Assembly (NCBI RefSeq): GCF_018224885.1
Contig: NZ_JAGTXB010000003.1
Location: 310,001-374,000 of the forward strand
DNA length: 64,000 nucleotides
Source: Chitinophaga hostae
GTDB lineage: Bacteria > Bacteroidota > Bacteroidia > Chitinophagales > Chitinophagaceae
Reading direction: 5' to 3'
Below the pieces are notes generated by a model. That model worked only from the letters and a program-made list of their open reading frames with translations. It was not told the origin of the DNA and made no database searches. Within the stretch, counting starts at the first letter, position 1; each line of letters opens with the position of its first letter. Shown here piece after piece: positions 18,494 through 27,095 of this stretch. The translations under genes were made by a program, and so were the position numbers.

Positions 18494-19275
18494 TAAAAGC
18501 GCAAAGAATGAAACAGATACTCACTGTAGCCATGCTGACCGCTTTACTGGCTGCCTGCAAAAAAGATCAGTATTACCTCTATAACGATATCGCCCGGATT
18601 CAGTTTGGACCTACGCCCGACCGGATCTATACGGCATCCTTCGAAATGGCTGATACCGTGAAGCCGTTCACCTTTTATTACGAACCGGCTGCGATCACAC
18701 AAGATACCGTGTTCTTCGACATCTATGCCATCGGAGGTGTGAGCAGCAGCGACCGGCCTTTCACCCTTGAACAGGTAACGCTCCAGGGTGAACAAAACGC
18801 CGTGCCCGGCACCCATTACAAAGCTTTCTCCGACGCCTCACTGAAAGATGTATATGTGATCAAAGCAGGACAGGTACATGCCTCCGTGCCAGTGATCCTG
18901 CTTCGCGACACTTCACTGAAAAAAGGAAACGTGAAGCTGCAGATACAGGTGAAAGCGAATGATCAGTTTCAACCCGGGGAAATCAAAAAACTGTGGAGAA
19001 GGGTGGACTTCACCGATATGCTCAGTCAGCCCGCAGCCTGGAATACCTCTGCCGGACTATACTACTGGGGCAAATACAGCCAGGTGAAACACTCCTTCAT
19101 GATCAGTCAAACAGGTGAGAAATGGGATCAGGAATTCCTCACTTTCGTCAACACCGATTATGCACTGCTCACCTTCTGGAGACTGAAGCTGAAAACCGTG
19201 CTCACGGATTACAATAACGCTCACCCCGGCGCGCCGCTAACAGATGAAACGGGTGAAACAGTCGTATTCCCTTAA
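18490..19275 (+). CDS. DUF4843 lipoprotein
   Basis: 261 residues; ATG 18490 overlaps the SusD stop by four bases, and a second ATG at 18508 (MKQILTVAM) is an equally good start. The signal ends in LLAACKKDQYYLYND, and the segments IARIQFGP and PFTFYYEPAAITQDTVFFDI match the DUF4843 family, which is found as the third gene of many SusC/D operons. It is expected on the cell surface as an accessory binding protein. Biochemical role unknown. Confidence 0.82.
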   Translation: MIKAQRMKQILTVAMLTALLAACKKDQYYLYNDIARIQFGPTPDRIYTASFEMADTVKPFTFYYEPAAITQDTVFFDIYAIGGVSSSDRPFTLEQVTLQGEQNAVPGTHYKAFSDASLKDVYVIKAGQVHASVPVILLRDTSLKKGNVKLQIQVKANDQFQPGEIKKLWRRVDFTDMLSQPAAWNTSAGLYYWGKYSQVKHSFMISQTGEKWDQEFLTFVNTDYALLTFWRLKLKTVLTDYNNAHPGAPLTDETGETVVFP

Positions 19276-19293
19276 CCTTCAAAACAGCCTTTC

Positions 19294-20826
19294 ATGAAAC
19301 TAAAATATCAAATCCTGGCTACCTGCTGTGTACTGCTGATGGCCTCCTGTTACAAGGACAAGGGGAATTATATATACAAAGTCCCGGAAGACATCACTAT
19401 CAGCGGCGTTGAAACCTCTTATGATAAAGTGTCGCTGGTAGATAAGATCAGCATCGATCCGAAAGTCAACTCTACTGATCCCGATGCGAAATTCTCCTAC
19501 TGGTGGGGAATATATGAAACAAATGTACAGGGCTCAGCACCTAAAGTAGATACGATCGGTCGCGCCAAAACACTGGACTACCTGGTAACACAGCCGGCTA
19601 AAGGCTGGGTATTGGTGTTCGGTGCAAAGAATGAACATACCGGGTTCAGCAAAATAATAACAGCCAATGTCAATGTGGTCACCCAGTTCACGCGTGGCTG
19701 GTATATCATGAAGAGCGATGGCGGCAAAACCGATGTAGACCTCTTCTTAACGCCTTCTGGCATTGCGCCCCAATCCAGGCTGGAAAATGTATTCTCACTG
19801 GTGAACGGGAAAAAACTCGATGGGGAAGCAAGCCTCTTTGGATTCTACTCAAATTATAAATCCAATGTAACAGGTGCTTATGCCAATACCAGGGCATTGT
19901 TCATTTTGTCTGACAAAGATGCCAGCGTTGTAAACATTAATACTTTTAAAGAGATACATGGCATTAATGACCTTTTTTACGAAACACCTTCGGCAAAAAA
20001 ACCGGGAAGTATCAGCGAAAGCTCACAGGCCAACTATTTTGTAAACGACGGGCACCTGCATAGTGTTTATTCTATGTCGGCCAACGTTGGCCTGTTCGGT
20101 GGTAAACAGCTGCGCGATGATAACAACAGTCCGTATAGTCTTTCAAAATATTTCATGGCATATCCCTTCGAAAACCCTTTCTTCTTTGATGAAACGAGCA
20201 GTTCTTTTGTTTCCGCCACAGGTACCGGCTCTGTGCTATCGGCTGTAACAGATGCACCCGAAACAGAAATGCCTGCCAACAGGAATAACAAAGAACTGCT
20301 GTTCATGGGTTTGAAATCCACCTACCCGTACGTAGGGATAGCGCTGTTCAGGGACAAAACAGATCCTTCATTAAAGATAATTTCCACCATCTCGCCATCC
20401 AACTATGCCGTGAAGATCGTGAATGATACGCTGGCCTCAACGGACAAGCTGAACAAGGCAGAACGTTTTGGTTTGATCATAGAAGACGAGAACATTCTGT
20501 ACTTCTCCGTAGGGCAGGAAATATGGTCCTGGAACCTGAGCAACGGTGTTGAGCAGTTGCAATACACCGTGCCGGCGGGAGAGAAAATAACGTTCATTCG
20601 TCACCGTAAATACACCGGCAGCAATGCCACTGAGCAGCCTTTTTATTACAACTATATGCTGATAGGTACTACCAGCGGTGGAAGTTATAAAGTGCGTGCA
20701 TTCAGGAAAACATCCGGCAACCTCGCTACCACTCCTGATTTCACAATGGAAGGAAAGGGAAGCGTAGGCGATGTGATCTACATTGCTCCCCCGGTTAGCA
20801 ACTATACATATCCAAACAGTTACTAA
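19294..20826 (+). CDS. PKD-like family lipoprotein
   Basis: 510 residues. The signal ends in LLMASCYKDKGNY. The opening IYKVPEDITISGVETSYDKV and FSYWWGIYE match the PKD-like (PF16407-type) lipoproteins that follow DUF4843 genes in Bacteroidota uptake loci. The later half, with repeated beta segments such as ENILYFSVGQEIWSWNLSNG, looks like a propeller. It lies 18 bases after the DUF4843 gene, in the same operon. Presumably a surface-exposed binding or scaffold protein; no enzyme motif seen. Confidence 0.78.
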   Translation: MKLKYQILATCCVLLMASCYKDKGNYIYKVPEDITISGVETSYDKVSLVDKISIDPKVNSTDPDAKFSYWWGIYETNVQGSAPKVDTIGRAKTLDYLVTQPAKGWVLVFGAKNEHTGFSKIITANVNVVTQFTRGWYIMKSDGGKTDVDLFLTPSGIAPQSRLENVFSLVNGKKLDGEASLFGFYSNYKSNVTGAYANTRALFILSDKDASVVNINTFKEIHGINDLFYETPSAKKPGSISESSQANYFVNDGHLHSVYSMSANVGLFGGKQLRDDNNSPYSLSKYFMAYPFENPFFFDETSSSFVSATGTGSVLSAVTDAPETEMPANRNNKELLFMGLKSTYPYVGIALFRDKTDPSLKIISTISPSNYAVKIVNDTLASTDKLNKAERFGLIIEDENILYFSVGQEIWSWNLSNGVEQLQYTVPAGEKITFIRHRKYTGSNATEQPFYYNYMLIGTTSGGSYKVRAFRKTSGNLATTPDFTMEGKGSVGDVIYIAPPVSNYTYPNSY

Positions 20827-20841
20827 ACAATCTCACTACAA

Positions 20842-22206
20842 ATGAAAAAATTACTTTTGGGTTTAACCACCCTCCTTTGCCTGCCTGCATTTATGAAAGC
20901 CCAGGTAACTATCTCCGGTGAATGGATGCGCCGGAACGACGGTAACGTACACCTCTATCGCGTAGAGCATGGAAGACTGGAAGAAGTGGCTTCGTCTAAA
21001 CCTGGCACCGATTCATCTTTCGGGTTTTATTTCCGCCCGGAACGCGAAGGGTTTTATGTGATCGGCACCGGTAACAGTCAAACGCCCATGGACAAATACA
21101 CCTTCTATTTCAAAAAGAACGACCAGCTGAACGTAAAGATCACCGATACCTCCTATGCGCTCACCGGTAAGAACTCACCTGAGAACCGGGCCGTGGAGAA
21201 ATGGCATAATACAATATTGCCGCTCGAAAGAAGGGGTGTTTATTTCAATACGTCCAGGAGTACTTACGTGGACTTCTTCCCATTGCTGGAAACGCTTCAC
21301 AGGCAAGCACTGGAAACAAAATTTGCTTCCTCCGGCAACAAGCAGTTTGACAGTGAGTTTGAGAAGTTCCGTGAGCTGGATATGTTGCACTGTGCTGCAG
21401 AGTTGTTGAGTACTCCCCGTTCCGCACATCCCTCTGAAAACGACTATACCCCCTATTTCAAAAACATACATGTCCCCTATTTCACTACAGATACCCGGCT
21501 GCTTCGGTATCCTTACGGTATACGCATGATGCGTACGCTGCAAATGCTGCCAGCCAGGATGGGCAATGGTGATGTAAAGGACTATAGTATCGAAGCCAGG
21601 ATGAAAGGCATCGAAAACGATACCCTGAAAGGTGAAATTGTGGTGCAACAGGCTGCCTCTCTGAAAACCTACCTTGGCTATGTTGACCTGGACAAGCAAT
21701 ATGGTAAATACCTGCTCACTTCCGACCAGGTCGATCGCGCCAACAACATAAAAGCGGAACTGGCGAAGAAAGCCACTGCCGCCGGCGGCCAGGCAGTGAA
21801 CTTCACTTACCCGGATATGAACGGTAAACAAACATCCCTGACTGATTTCAAAGGCAAAGTAGTATTAGTAGATGTTTGGGCTACCTGGTGCGGTCCCTGC
21901 AAAGGAGAACTCCCCTACCTCAAAACGCTGGAGGAAGAAATGCACGGACAGGATGTAACGTTCCTGAGCGTATCTGTAGACGAGCAAAAAGATCATCAGA
22001 AATGGAAAGATTTTATTGCCAGCGAAAAGCTGGGCGGCGTGCAACTGTTTGCCAGCGGATGGAGCGATATTGCCAAATTCTATAACATTAAAGGCATTCC
22101 ACGCTTTATGGTGTTTGATAAGCAAGGGAATATCGTTTCAACAGATGCGCCGAGGCCATCCAATAAGGAGTTGAAGTTGCTGCTCGAGAGCGAGGTAAAA
22201 AAGTAA
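20842..22206 (+). CDS. TlpA-family thiol-disulfide oxidoreductase
   Basis: 454 residues with a signal peptide (MKKLLLGLTTLLCLPAFMKA). About 310 residues of an all-beta/helical N-terminal part (AhpC-type DUF4369-like) are followed by a thioredoxin domain: FKGKVVLVDVWATWCGPCK with the active-site Cys350 and Cys353, and the cis-proline loop NIKGIPRFMVFD. It would act in the periplasm on disulfides of imported or exported proteins. It is the last gene of the SusC/D operon, 15 bases after the PKD-like gene and before a terminator. This operon ending is common in Chitinophagaceae and Sphingobacteriaceae. Confidence 0.9.
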   Translation: MKKLLLGLTTLLCLPAFMKAQVTISGEWMRRNDGNVHLYRVEHGRLEEVASSKPGTDSSFGFYFRPEREGFYVIGTGNSQTPMDKYTFYFKKNDQLNVKITDTSYALTGKNSPENRAVEKWHNTILPLERRGVYFNTSRSTYVDFFPLLETLHRQALETKFASSGNKQFDSEFEKFRELDMLHCAAELLSTPRSAHPSENDYTPYFKNIHVPYFTTDTRLLRYPYGIRMMRTLQMLPARMGNGDVKDYSIEARMKGIENDTLKGEIVVQQAASLKTYLGYVDLDKQYGKYLLTSDQVDRANNIKAELAKKATAAGGQAVNFTYPDMNGKQTSLTDFKGKVVLVDVWATWCGPCKGELPYLKTLEEEMHGQDVTFLSVSVDEQKDHQKWKDFIASEKLGGVQLFASGWSDIAKFYNIKGIPRFMVFDKQGNIVSTDAPRPSNKELKLLLESEVKK

Positions 22207-22234
22207 TGCTCAATAACCAACCATTCATGTGAAG

Positions 22235-22263
22235 AGGCTGCCATCGGGCGGCCTTTTCTATTT
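22235..22263 (+). terminator. Rho-independent terminator of the SusC/D operon
   Basis: AGGCTGCC and GGCGGCCT pair over eight bases (one G-U) around ATCG, followed by TTTTCTATTT. It lies 29 bases after the TlpA stop. Confidence 0.8.
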
Positions 22264-22280
22264 GGGGTGTATTCACCGTG

Positions 22281-23285
22281 TTACTGATTCGCGATCATAC
22301 CCGAGCGGATGTACTTATCGATAATATAAAAGGTAATTGGCCTCAGCTCACGGCCAAAGATCACCGGATGCTCTCCTCCCGAAGTGTAGAATTCCAGTTT
22401 CCCATCAATTTTCAAATACCAAACCTTGCCTACGGCCAGGTAGCTGATGGTATCCGGCCTGGTTATCTTCCTTAAATTTTTCAACCTCATGGTATCCAGC
22501 GCTATAACCCTCGCATTAGATACCTTCTGGTTACAGGCTACCGGTTCAAAATGATCTTCCTGCCAATACATACAGTACCCGGAGCGTGGGGTCTGATTTT
22601 TATCTTTCCACCACCACATGCCGCCTGTTCCCAATACCAGCGATAACATCACCGCGGCCGCCAGGATCTTCGCGGATTTCCCCTTTAACTTTTCTTCCTG
22701 CTTAACAATTTCCACGGGTTTAACGCCCTCACTTTCCTTTCCAACCGGGCCAAAAAGCCCGAGCGGAATTTTTGGAATTTCCGGAATTCCCGGTTCCCCG
22801 GCGGGTTTATCAATGCCCGTCGCCGGCGGGTTCTCCGGGGCATCAGCTGCACTTACAGGGGCTTCTGTCACCTGACTAATACCATCTAACGATGGTTCTT
22901 CCTTTACCTCCTCATCGGCGGAAATCTCCTTTCTCAATTCCCAGGGCCTGCCAGGAAAATCAATCAGCCAGGCCAGCAGCTCTATATTCTTCCCATCCGG
23001 CTTTCCAGACTTCCCTTTCAGATAATTCACCAGCGGTCTGAACTTATCCGTATGGCATCGCTGAATGATAGCATGACAGTCTTTCGCCTCTTTCAAATCC
23101 ACGCAGAAATCCCTGATAGCTTTTTCATCCCGCCTGCTTACCTCTTTTGTGCATCTCTTCAAACATTCCTCTTTGAGGTTCGCGGGCGTGAGGTGCTTCA
23201 AACCGTGAGGCAGCGTATTGTTTAACTTCTTTCGCTCATACGCCTGCATAATCATTTGCTGGTAGTCGATAAAATGTGTGCCCAT
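22281..23285 (-). CDS. Unknown single-span membrane protein
   Basis: 334 residues, not recognised with certainty. A helical cytoplasmic part of about 120 residues (MGTHFIDYQQMIMQAYERKK, later ELLAWLIDFPGRPWEL) is followed by an acidic, Pro-rich linker with repeated IP units (GIPEIPKIPLGLFGP), a membrane span (ILAAAVMLSLVLGTGGMWWW) and a C-terminal outside domain with many beta strands (KVWYLKIDGKLEFYTS). I believe similar helical heads recur in several copies in Chitinophaga-like genomes, but cannot verify this. It lies convergent to the TlpA operon, with repeat-rich DNA upstream. Confidence 0.7.
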   Translation of the reverse strand: MGTHFIDYQQMIMQAYERKKLNNTLPHGLKHLTPANLKEECLKRCTKEVSRRDEKAIRDFCVDLKEAKDCHAIIQRCHTDKFRPLVNYLKGKSGKPDGKNIELLAWLIDFPGRPWELRKEISADEEVKEEPSLDGISQVTEAPVSAADAPENPPATGIDKPAGEPGIPEIPKIPLGLFGPVGKESEGVKPVEIVKQEEKLKGKSAKILAAAVMLSLVLGTGGMWWWKDKNQTPRSGYCMYWQEDHFEPVACNQKVSNARVIALDTMRLKNLRKITRPDTISYLAVGKVWYLKIDGKLEFYTSGGEHPVIFGRELRPITFYIIDKYIRSGMIANQ

Positions 23286-23648
23286 AAGTGAGATTATAGA
23301 ACTGAATAATCGGAATTAAACCCGCATTCCCGGAATTCCAAATGGAACAAATGGAATCATCGGAATTATCGGAATTGTTTGTAAATCAACCTCTTACCTC
23401 GACCTATCTTTGTTTTGCAATCGGGTAACGCCTCCTTAGCTAAGAGGCACTCTGTACAGAACCGATTCACCCCGGGCAAAGAAAGCGGAAGCCGGTTACC
23501 GGCTTGGGAAGCGATCATCAGCTTCCGTAATCCACGCCCATCCTTCCCAAACAAGCAAGCAAGAAGCGCTTCTTCGCTGACTCAAAACCACGCTGCCGGC
23601 TGCCCGGCAACCGGCGGCCTATTTCCAAAAATTTAAAAACCTAACACA
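23286..23648. other. Repeat-containing intergenic region upstream of the unknown membrane protein
   Basis: From 23307 to 23375 the plus strand carries GGAAT five times plus GGAAC once, mostly as CGGAATT or TGGAA units; on the minus strand this reads as repeated ATTCCGATA/ATTCCGATG just upstream of the gene at 22281-23285. The rest, to 23648, has short overlapping frames on both strands that I do not consider genes. Confidence 0.4.
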
Positions 23649-23801
23649 ATGCTTAACATTATATTAAGTTTCTTCCTGGCATTCTTATGCCCCAACCACA
23701 ACAATAACGGTAACCATAACCATAACAATGGCCAACAGGTTACTACGTTGGATGATACCGATGGTGAAACCGGAACAATTCCTCCAAGGAAAAAACCATA
23801 A
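23649..23801 (+). CDS. 50-residue Asn/His-rich secreted or anchored peptide
   Basis: ATG 23649 opens a 50-residue frame: a hydrophobic segment MLNIILSFFLAFLC, then the Asn/His-rich PNHNNNGNHNHNNGQQ, an acidic DDTDGE stretch and a basic C-terminus PPRKKP. The Cys after the hydrophobic part could be a lipid anchor, although the lipobox (AFLC) is poor. Eleven bases after the stop stands a strong terminator, which supports a real transcription unit. No family is recognised; the His/Asn run could bind metal ions. Too short for most annotation pipelines. Confidence 0.5.
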   Translation: MLNIILSFFLAFLCPNHNNNGNHNHNNGQQVTTLDDTDGETGTIPPRKKP

Positions 23802-23812
23802 CATATCATCTC

Positions 23813-23847
23813 AGTGAGGCAGGAAAGTTCTTGCCTCACTTTTTTTG
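23813..23847 (+). terminator. Rho-independent terminator of the small peptide gene
   Basis: AGTGAGGCA (23813-23821) pairs perfectly with TGCCTCACT (23832-23840) around a ten-base loop, and a run of eight T follows. It isolates the 50-residue gene from the histidine kinase gene. Confidence 0.85.
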
Positions 23848-23911
23848 TTGCCTGTTAATAATAATTCCTCAAAATTGAGAAATTCGATACTTTTAAGAGA
23901 AATAATCCCTT

Positions 23912-25588
23912 GTGCGTCCCTCAAACATCATCCTGACCATACTCTTCTGCAGTCTGCTGGCCTGCACATCCAACCGGGAGCCTTCGCCACCGATTTCTGC
24001 ACCCACACTGGAAAAAGGAGAAGCATTCTTCAATAACAATAACGACTCTGCCTTTTATTACTTTAATATTGTTACAACCACTGCTACAGACAGTTTGGAA
24101 ATTGCCATGGCCTATACTTATATGGGTATCATCCAGGCGCATGAGGGAGACCATTATGGCGGGCAGGAAAGCCTGTTGAAATCCCTTACGTATCTCGATG
24201 AACACAAAAAGAACGACCAGGAATGCCTGGGCTCAAATTACCATGAGCTGGGCAATATCTGTCTGAATCTTAAAAACTATGAGGCGGCGATCGATTATTA
24301 TCATAAGGCGCTCAAATACATCACACAACCAAACGTTGAAGCCATTGCTTTAAATAGTATAGCCCTTACTTACCAGAAGAAAGGCGACTATGCTGAGGCG
24401 ATCGATCTATACAAATCCCTGCTGGATAAGAGCAAGGATGATAAAAAAGAATATGCCCGTGTGCTTTCCAACTATGCTAAAACTAAATGGTTAAAAGATT
24501 CCGCTTATCCTGCCGGACCTGAGCTGCAACACGCCTTGCAAATTCGTAGGGATTCAAACGACATCAGGGGTCTTAATGCCAGCTACGCGCATCTCTCGGA
24601 CTATTATACAAGCTCTTTGCCCGATTCGGCACTTTATTATGCCCTGAAAAGATACGAAATCGCCAGGGAAATGAAGAGTCCGGACAACGAAGTCGAAGCC
24701 CTTTCCAAACTTATTACACTCAGCCCCACCAACCTGCTGAAACCATATTTTATCCGTTACCAGCATCTGACAGATAGTATCCAAACCGCAAAGAACGCCG
24801 CCAAGAACCAATTTGCACTAATCCGGTACGAAGCGGCAAAAAGCAAAGCCGACAATCTTCAGCTACAAAAAGATAATGTCCAAAAGAAAACACAGCTGCT
24901 GGCACAATGGTTCTTACTGGCACTCACCATCCTGTTCTTCATTACGGCCGGTATTATTTTAATCCTCCGGTATCGCCGCCGCCGCCAACAGATAGAATTT
25001 GCTTCCAGGCAGGCGATACAGGAACACCAGCTTAAAACCTCCCAAAAAGTACACGATGTCGTAGCAAACGGATTGTACCGCATCATGACAGACCTTGAAT
25101 ATAAACCGGCCGTAGACAAAGAGGAATTGATTGATAAGATTGAAGTACTGTATGAGCGATCCCGTGATATCTCTTACGAAACTCCCGCCACCTCAGAGAT
25201 TCCTTTTCATACTAAAATCGACGATTTGCTGGAGTCCTTCGGATCCGAACATATCAAGGTGCTGATCATTGGCAACAGCCCTCTCCTCTGGAGCCGGATC
25301 AATACGCAGGTACAGCATGAAGTGGAACATATTCTGCAGGAATTAATGATTAATATGAAAAAACACAGCCTGGCTGATGCTGTAATGATAAAGTTCGAAA
25401 GTCAAAACAACCAGGTTCAAATTCTCTATACCGATAACGGTATCGGTATTTCTCCGCAAGTTAAGTATGGGAACGGACTGCAGAATACGGGAAACCGTAT
25501 TAAAAGAATTGACGGGCAATATATATTTGAACATCCTGCTAAAGGATTAAAAATTCATATTTCTTTCCCAATAGCTCAGTCCTCATGA
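23912..25588 (+). CDS. TPR-containing sensor histidine kinase (lipoprotein-like N-terminus)
   Basis: 558 residues from a GTG start. A signal ending in LLACTSNRE is followed by tetratricopeptide repeats (about residues 30-270, e.g. SNYHELGNICLNLKNYEAAI), one membrane span (WFLLALTILFFITAGIILIL, about 330-350), a dimerisation helix with a candidate phospho-His (TSQKVHDVVANGLYRIM) and an HATPase domain whose N box is ELMINMKKHS and whose G1 is YTDNGIGI. It belongs to the LytS/DesK-like Bacteroidota kinases that sense through periplasmic TPRs. It overlaps the response regulator by four bases (ATGA). Signal unknown. Confidence 0.85.
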   Translation: MRPSNIILTILFCSLLACTSNREPSPPISAPTLEKGEAFFNNNNDSAFYYFNIVTTTATDSLEIAMAYTYMGIIQAHEGDHYGGQESLLKSLTYLDEHKKNDQECLGSNYHELGNICLNLKNYEAAIDYYHKALKYITQPNVEAIALNSIALTYQKKGDYAEAIDLYKSLLDKSKDDKKEYARVLSNYAKTKWLKDSAYPAGPELQHALQIRRDSNDIRGLNASYAHLSDYYTSSLPDSALYYALKRYEIAREMKSPDNEVEALSKLITLSPTNLLKPYFIRYQHLTDSIQTAKNAAKNQFALIRYEAAKSKADNLQLQKDNVQKKTQLLAQWFLLALTILFFITAGIILILRYRRRRQQIEFASRQAIQEHQLKTSQKVHDVVANGLYRIMTDLEYKPAVDKEELIDKIEVLYERSRDISYETPATSEIPFHTKIDDLLESFGSEHIKVLIIGNSPLLWSRINTQVQHEVEHILQELMINMKKHSLADAVMIKFESQNNQVQILYTDNGIGISPQVKYGNGLQNTGNRIKRIDGQYIFEHPAKGLKIHISFPIAQSS

Positions 25589-26250
25589 TTACAAAGGTAC
25601 TTATTGCTGAAGATCACGAAACCGTCAATATTTCTGTGCAAAAAACGCTGGAAGATCTGGCTGTCATGGATATAGCACACGCTTACTATTGCGATGATGC
25701 GTTGTACAAGATAACACAGGCAGTCAGGGCCGGAAGCTCCTTCGATCTCCTGATTACAGATTTGCATTTCGAACCGGATGGTCGCAAACAGGTCCTGTCC
25801 GGTGGTATGGATCTGATTATCGCCGCCAGGGAAGTACAGCCCGATCTGAATATCCTGATCTTCTCGTTAGAAAACAGGCCCGCTGTTATTGACCAACTTT
25901 ATAACAAGTATGATATAGACGGCTTTGTGCCCAAAGCCCGGAACGACGCCCGGTCGCTTAAAGAGGCCATCAATGAAATAGCCCAGCACCGGCGCTACTT
26001 CCCACATCATATCAGGCAGCTGATCGACAAAAAAAACGCCTACTCTTTTTCGGAATTTGATATCAGGATCATCACACTGCTGGCACAAGGAATGCTGCAG
26101 AAAGACATACCCGCCCACCTTCAACGTAACGGCATAAAACCATCCGGCCTAAGCAGCATAGAAAAAAGGCTCAATCAAATGAAAGATGCACTTGGCTTTA
26201 CCAAGAATGAGCAACTCGTAGCCCACTGCAAGGATTTAGGCGCTATATAA
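25585..26250 (+). CDS. Response regulator, receiver plus C-terminal HTH
   Basis: 221 residues. The receiver domain has the acidic pocket (LIAEDHET), the probable phospho-Asp in LLITDLHFE and the conserved Lys in DGFVPKARND. The C-terminal part (EFDIRIITLLAQGMLQKDIP, then KPSGLSSIEKRLNQMK) resembles a LuxR/NarL-type HTH but is longer and divergent. It is translationally coupled to the kinase upstream. Its targets are unknown; the co-directional gene run beginning 100 bases downstream is the nearest candidate. Confidence 0.85.
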   Translation: MITKVLIAEDHETVNISVQKTLEDLAVMDIAHAYYCDDALYKITQAVRAGSSFDLLITDLHFEPDGRKQVLSGGMDLIIAAREVQPDLNILIFSLENRPAVIDQLYNKYDIDGFVPKARNDARSLKEAINEIAQHRRYFPHHIRQLIDKKNAYSFSEFDIRIITLLAQGMLQKDIPAHLQRNGIKPSGLSSIEKRLNQMKDALGFTKNEQLVAHCKDLGAI

Positions 26251-26322
26251 ACATCTTTAAAAAAAATTTGAAAGAAAATACCGGATTACGGTTTCCCGTA
26301 AAAAAAGGACGTGAACGAAATA

Positions 26323-26330
26323 TATTTTTG
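26323..26330 (+). promoter_or_regulatory. Bacteroidota -7 promoter element TATTTTTG
   Basis: TATTTTTG matches TAnnTTTG and lies 23 bases before the ATG of the micropeptide at 26354. It marks a promoter separate from that of the kinase/regulator pair. Confidence 0.55.
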
Positions 26331-26353
26331 TTTCATAAATTAAAAATCACAGC

Positions 26354-26437
26354 ATGAAACAGCAGTATCATGTAAACAACAGCCCCCATTGTGAAGTTCA
26401 CGTCAGTACCGCTTACCACTTTCCTATCGCGCCATGA
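26354..26437 (+). CDS. 27-residue upstream micropeptide, coupled to the next gene
   Basis: ATG 26354 opens a 27-residue frame (MKQQYHVNNSPHCEVHVSTA, then YHFPIAP) whose TGA overlaps the ATG of the Cys-rich peptide gene in an ATGA junction at 26434-26437. A promoter-like TATTTTTG is correctly placed upstream. The overlap suggests translational coupling. Four His and one Cys among 27 residues is notable. No homology recognised; it may be a leader rather than a functional peptide. Confidence 0.4.
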   Translation: MKQQYHVNNSPHCEVHVSTAYHFPIAP

Positions 26438-26634
26438 AACTCCTGTATACCTGGTTGCTTATAAGCTATGTTCACTGCAACCAAACAATGGTGTATATCT
26501 GCGACAGCAAAAGTGCTACAAGGTATCATTATAATTCAAATTGCCGTGGACTGAGCAATTGTAAGCATCGAATCATCAGCGTTCCCCTCGACAAAGCAAT
26601 GACAACAAGAACCCTTTGTAAGTGGGAGCAATAA
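26434..26634 (+). CDS. Small secreted Cys-rich protein
   Basis: 66 residues: a hydrophobic leader (MKLLYTWLLISYVHC) followed by a compact Cys-rich unit, VYICDSKSATRYHY, CRGLSNCKHRIISVP and a late LCKWEQ, with Cys at 23, 37, 43 and 62. The pattern 'VY-C-S-YH-C-GL-C-H-I-LC' recurs, to my knowledge, at the ends of many short Bacteroidota proteins and may bind a metal. It begins inside the stop of the micropeptide gene and is followed 49 bases later by the HNH gene. Function unknown. Confidence 0.6.
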   Translation: MKLLYTWLLISYVHCNQTMVYICDSKSATRYHYNSNCRGLSNCKHRIISVPLDKAMTTRTLCKWEQ

Positions 26635-26683
26635 GTTGGCTGCGACCGGAACTATATTTCAATCACCTTCAACCAATGTTATT

Positions 26684-27085
26684 ATGACACCCCCAAACAA
26701 TGCACCCTATAAGTATTTGCAGTTTAAGGGAGACCAATCTTACAGCAGGTATATCCGGGAAGATATTCCTGCAAAATCTCCTCCGGCCAAAACTCAGGAC
26801 CCTGGTTTTCTGAATGCCAAGTCCCATGGCAGTTATGGCGCACTACTGTTTCATCCAAACTGGAAGGCGAAACGAAAGGAAATACTGCACCGCGACATGC
26901 ATCGCTGTGTGCATTGCAGCAGCGATAAAGATTTACAGGTGCATCACCGGCAATACCACTTTATAGCAAGCGAGCAAAAGTTCCGGCTTCCCTGGGAGTA
27001 TCCCGGGCATTTATTGATCACGCTTTGTGAATCCTGTCACAGTAAAGGGCATAATAAATATAAAGTGCCTACAATCACTATTTAA
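26684..27085 (+). CDS. HNH-nuclease-like protein
   Basis: 133 residues from ATG 26684 (MTPPNNAPYKYLQ); a TTG at 26636 would lengthen it by 16. The C-terminal half has two zinc knuckles, Cys75-x2-Cys78 (RCVHCSS) and Cys115-x2-Cys118 (CESCHSKGH), around the His-His of LQVHHRQYHF (87-88) and a final His at 123, which is the HNH fold. The N-terminal 55 residues look disordered. It may nick DNA or RNA or act only as a zinc fold. It sits in a co-directional run with a coiled-coil protein, a DUF4407 protein and another nuclease. Confidence 0.72.
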   Translation: MTPPNNAPYKYLQFKGDQSYSRYIREDIPAKSPPAKTQDPGFLNAKSHGSYGALLFHPNWKAKRKEILHRDMHRCVHCSSDKDLQVHHRQYHFIASEQKFRLPWEYPGHLLITLCESCHSKGHNKYKVPTITI

Positions 27086-27095
27086 TAAAATATCT

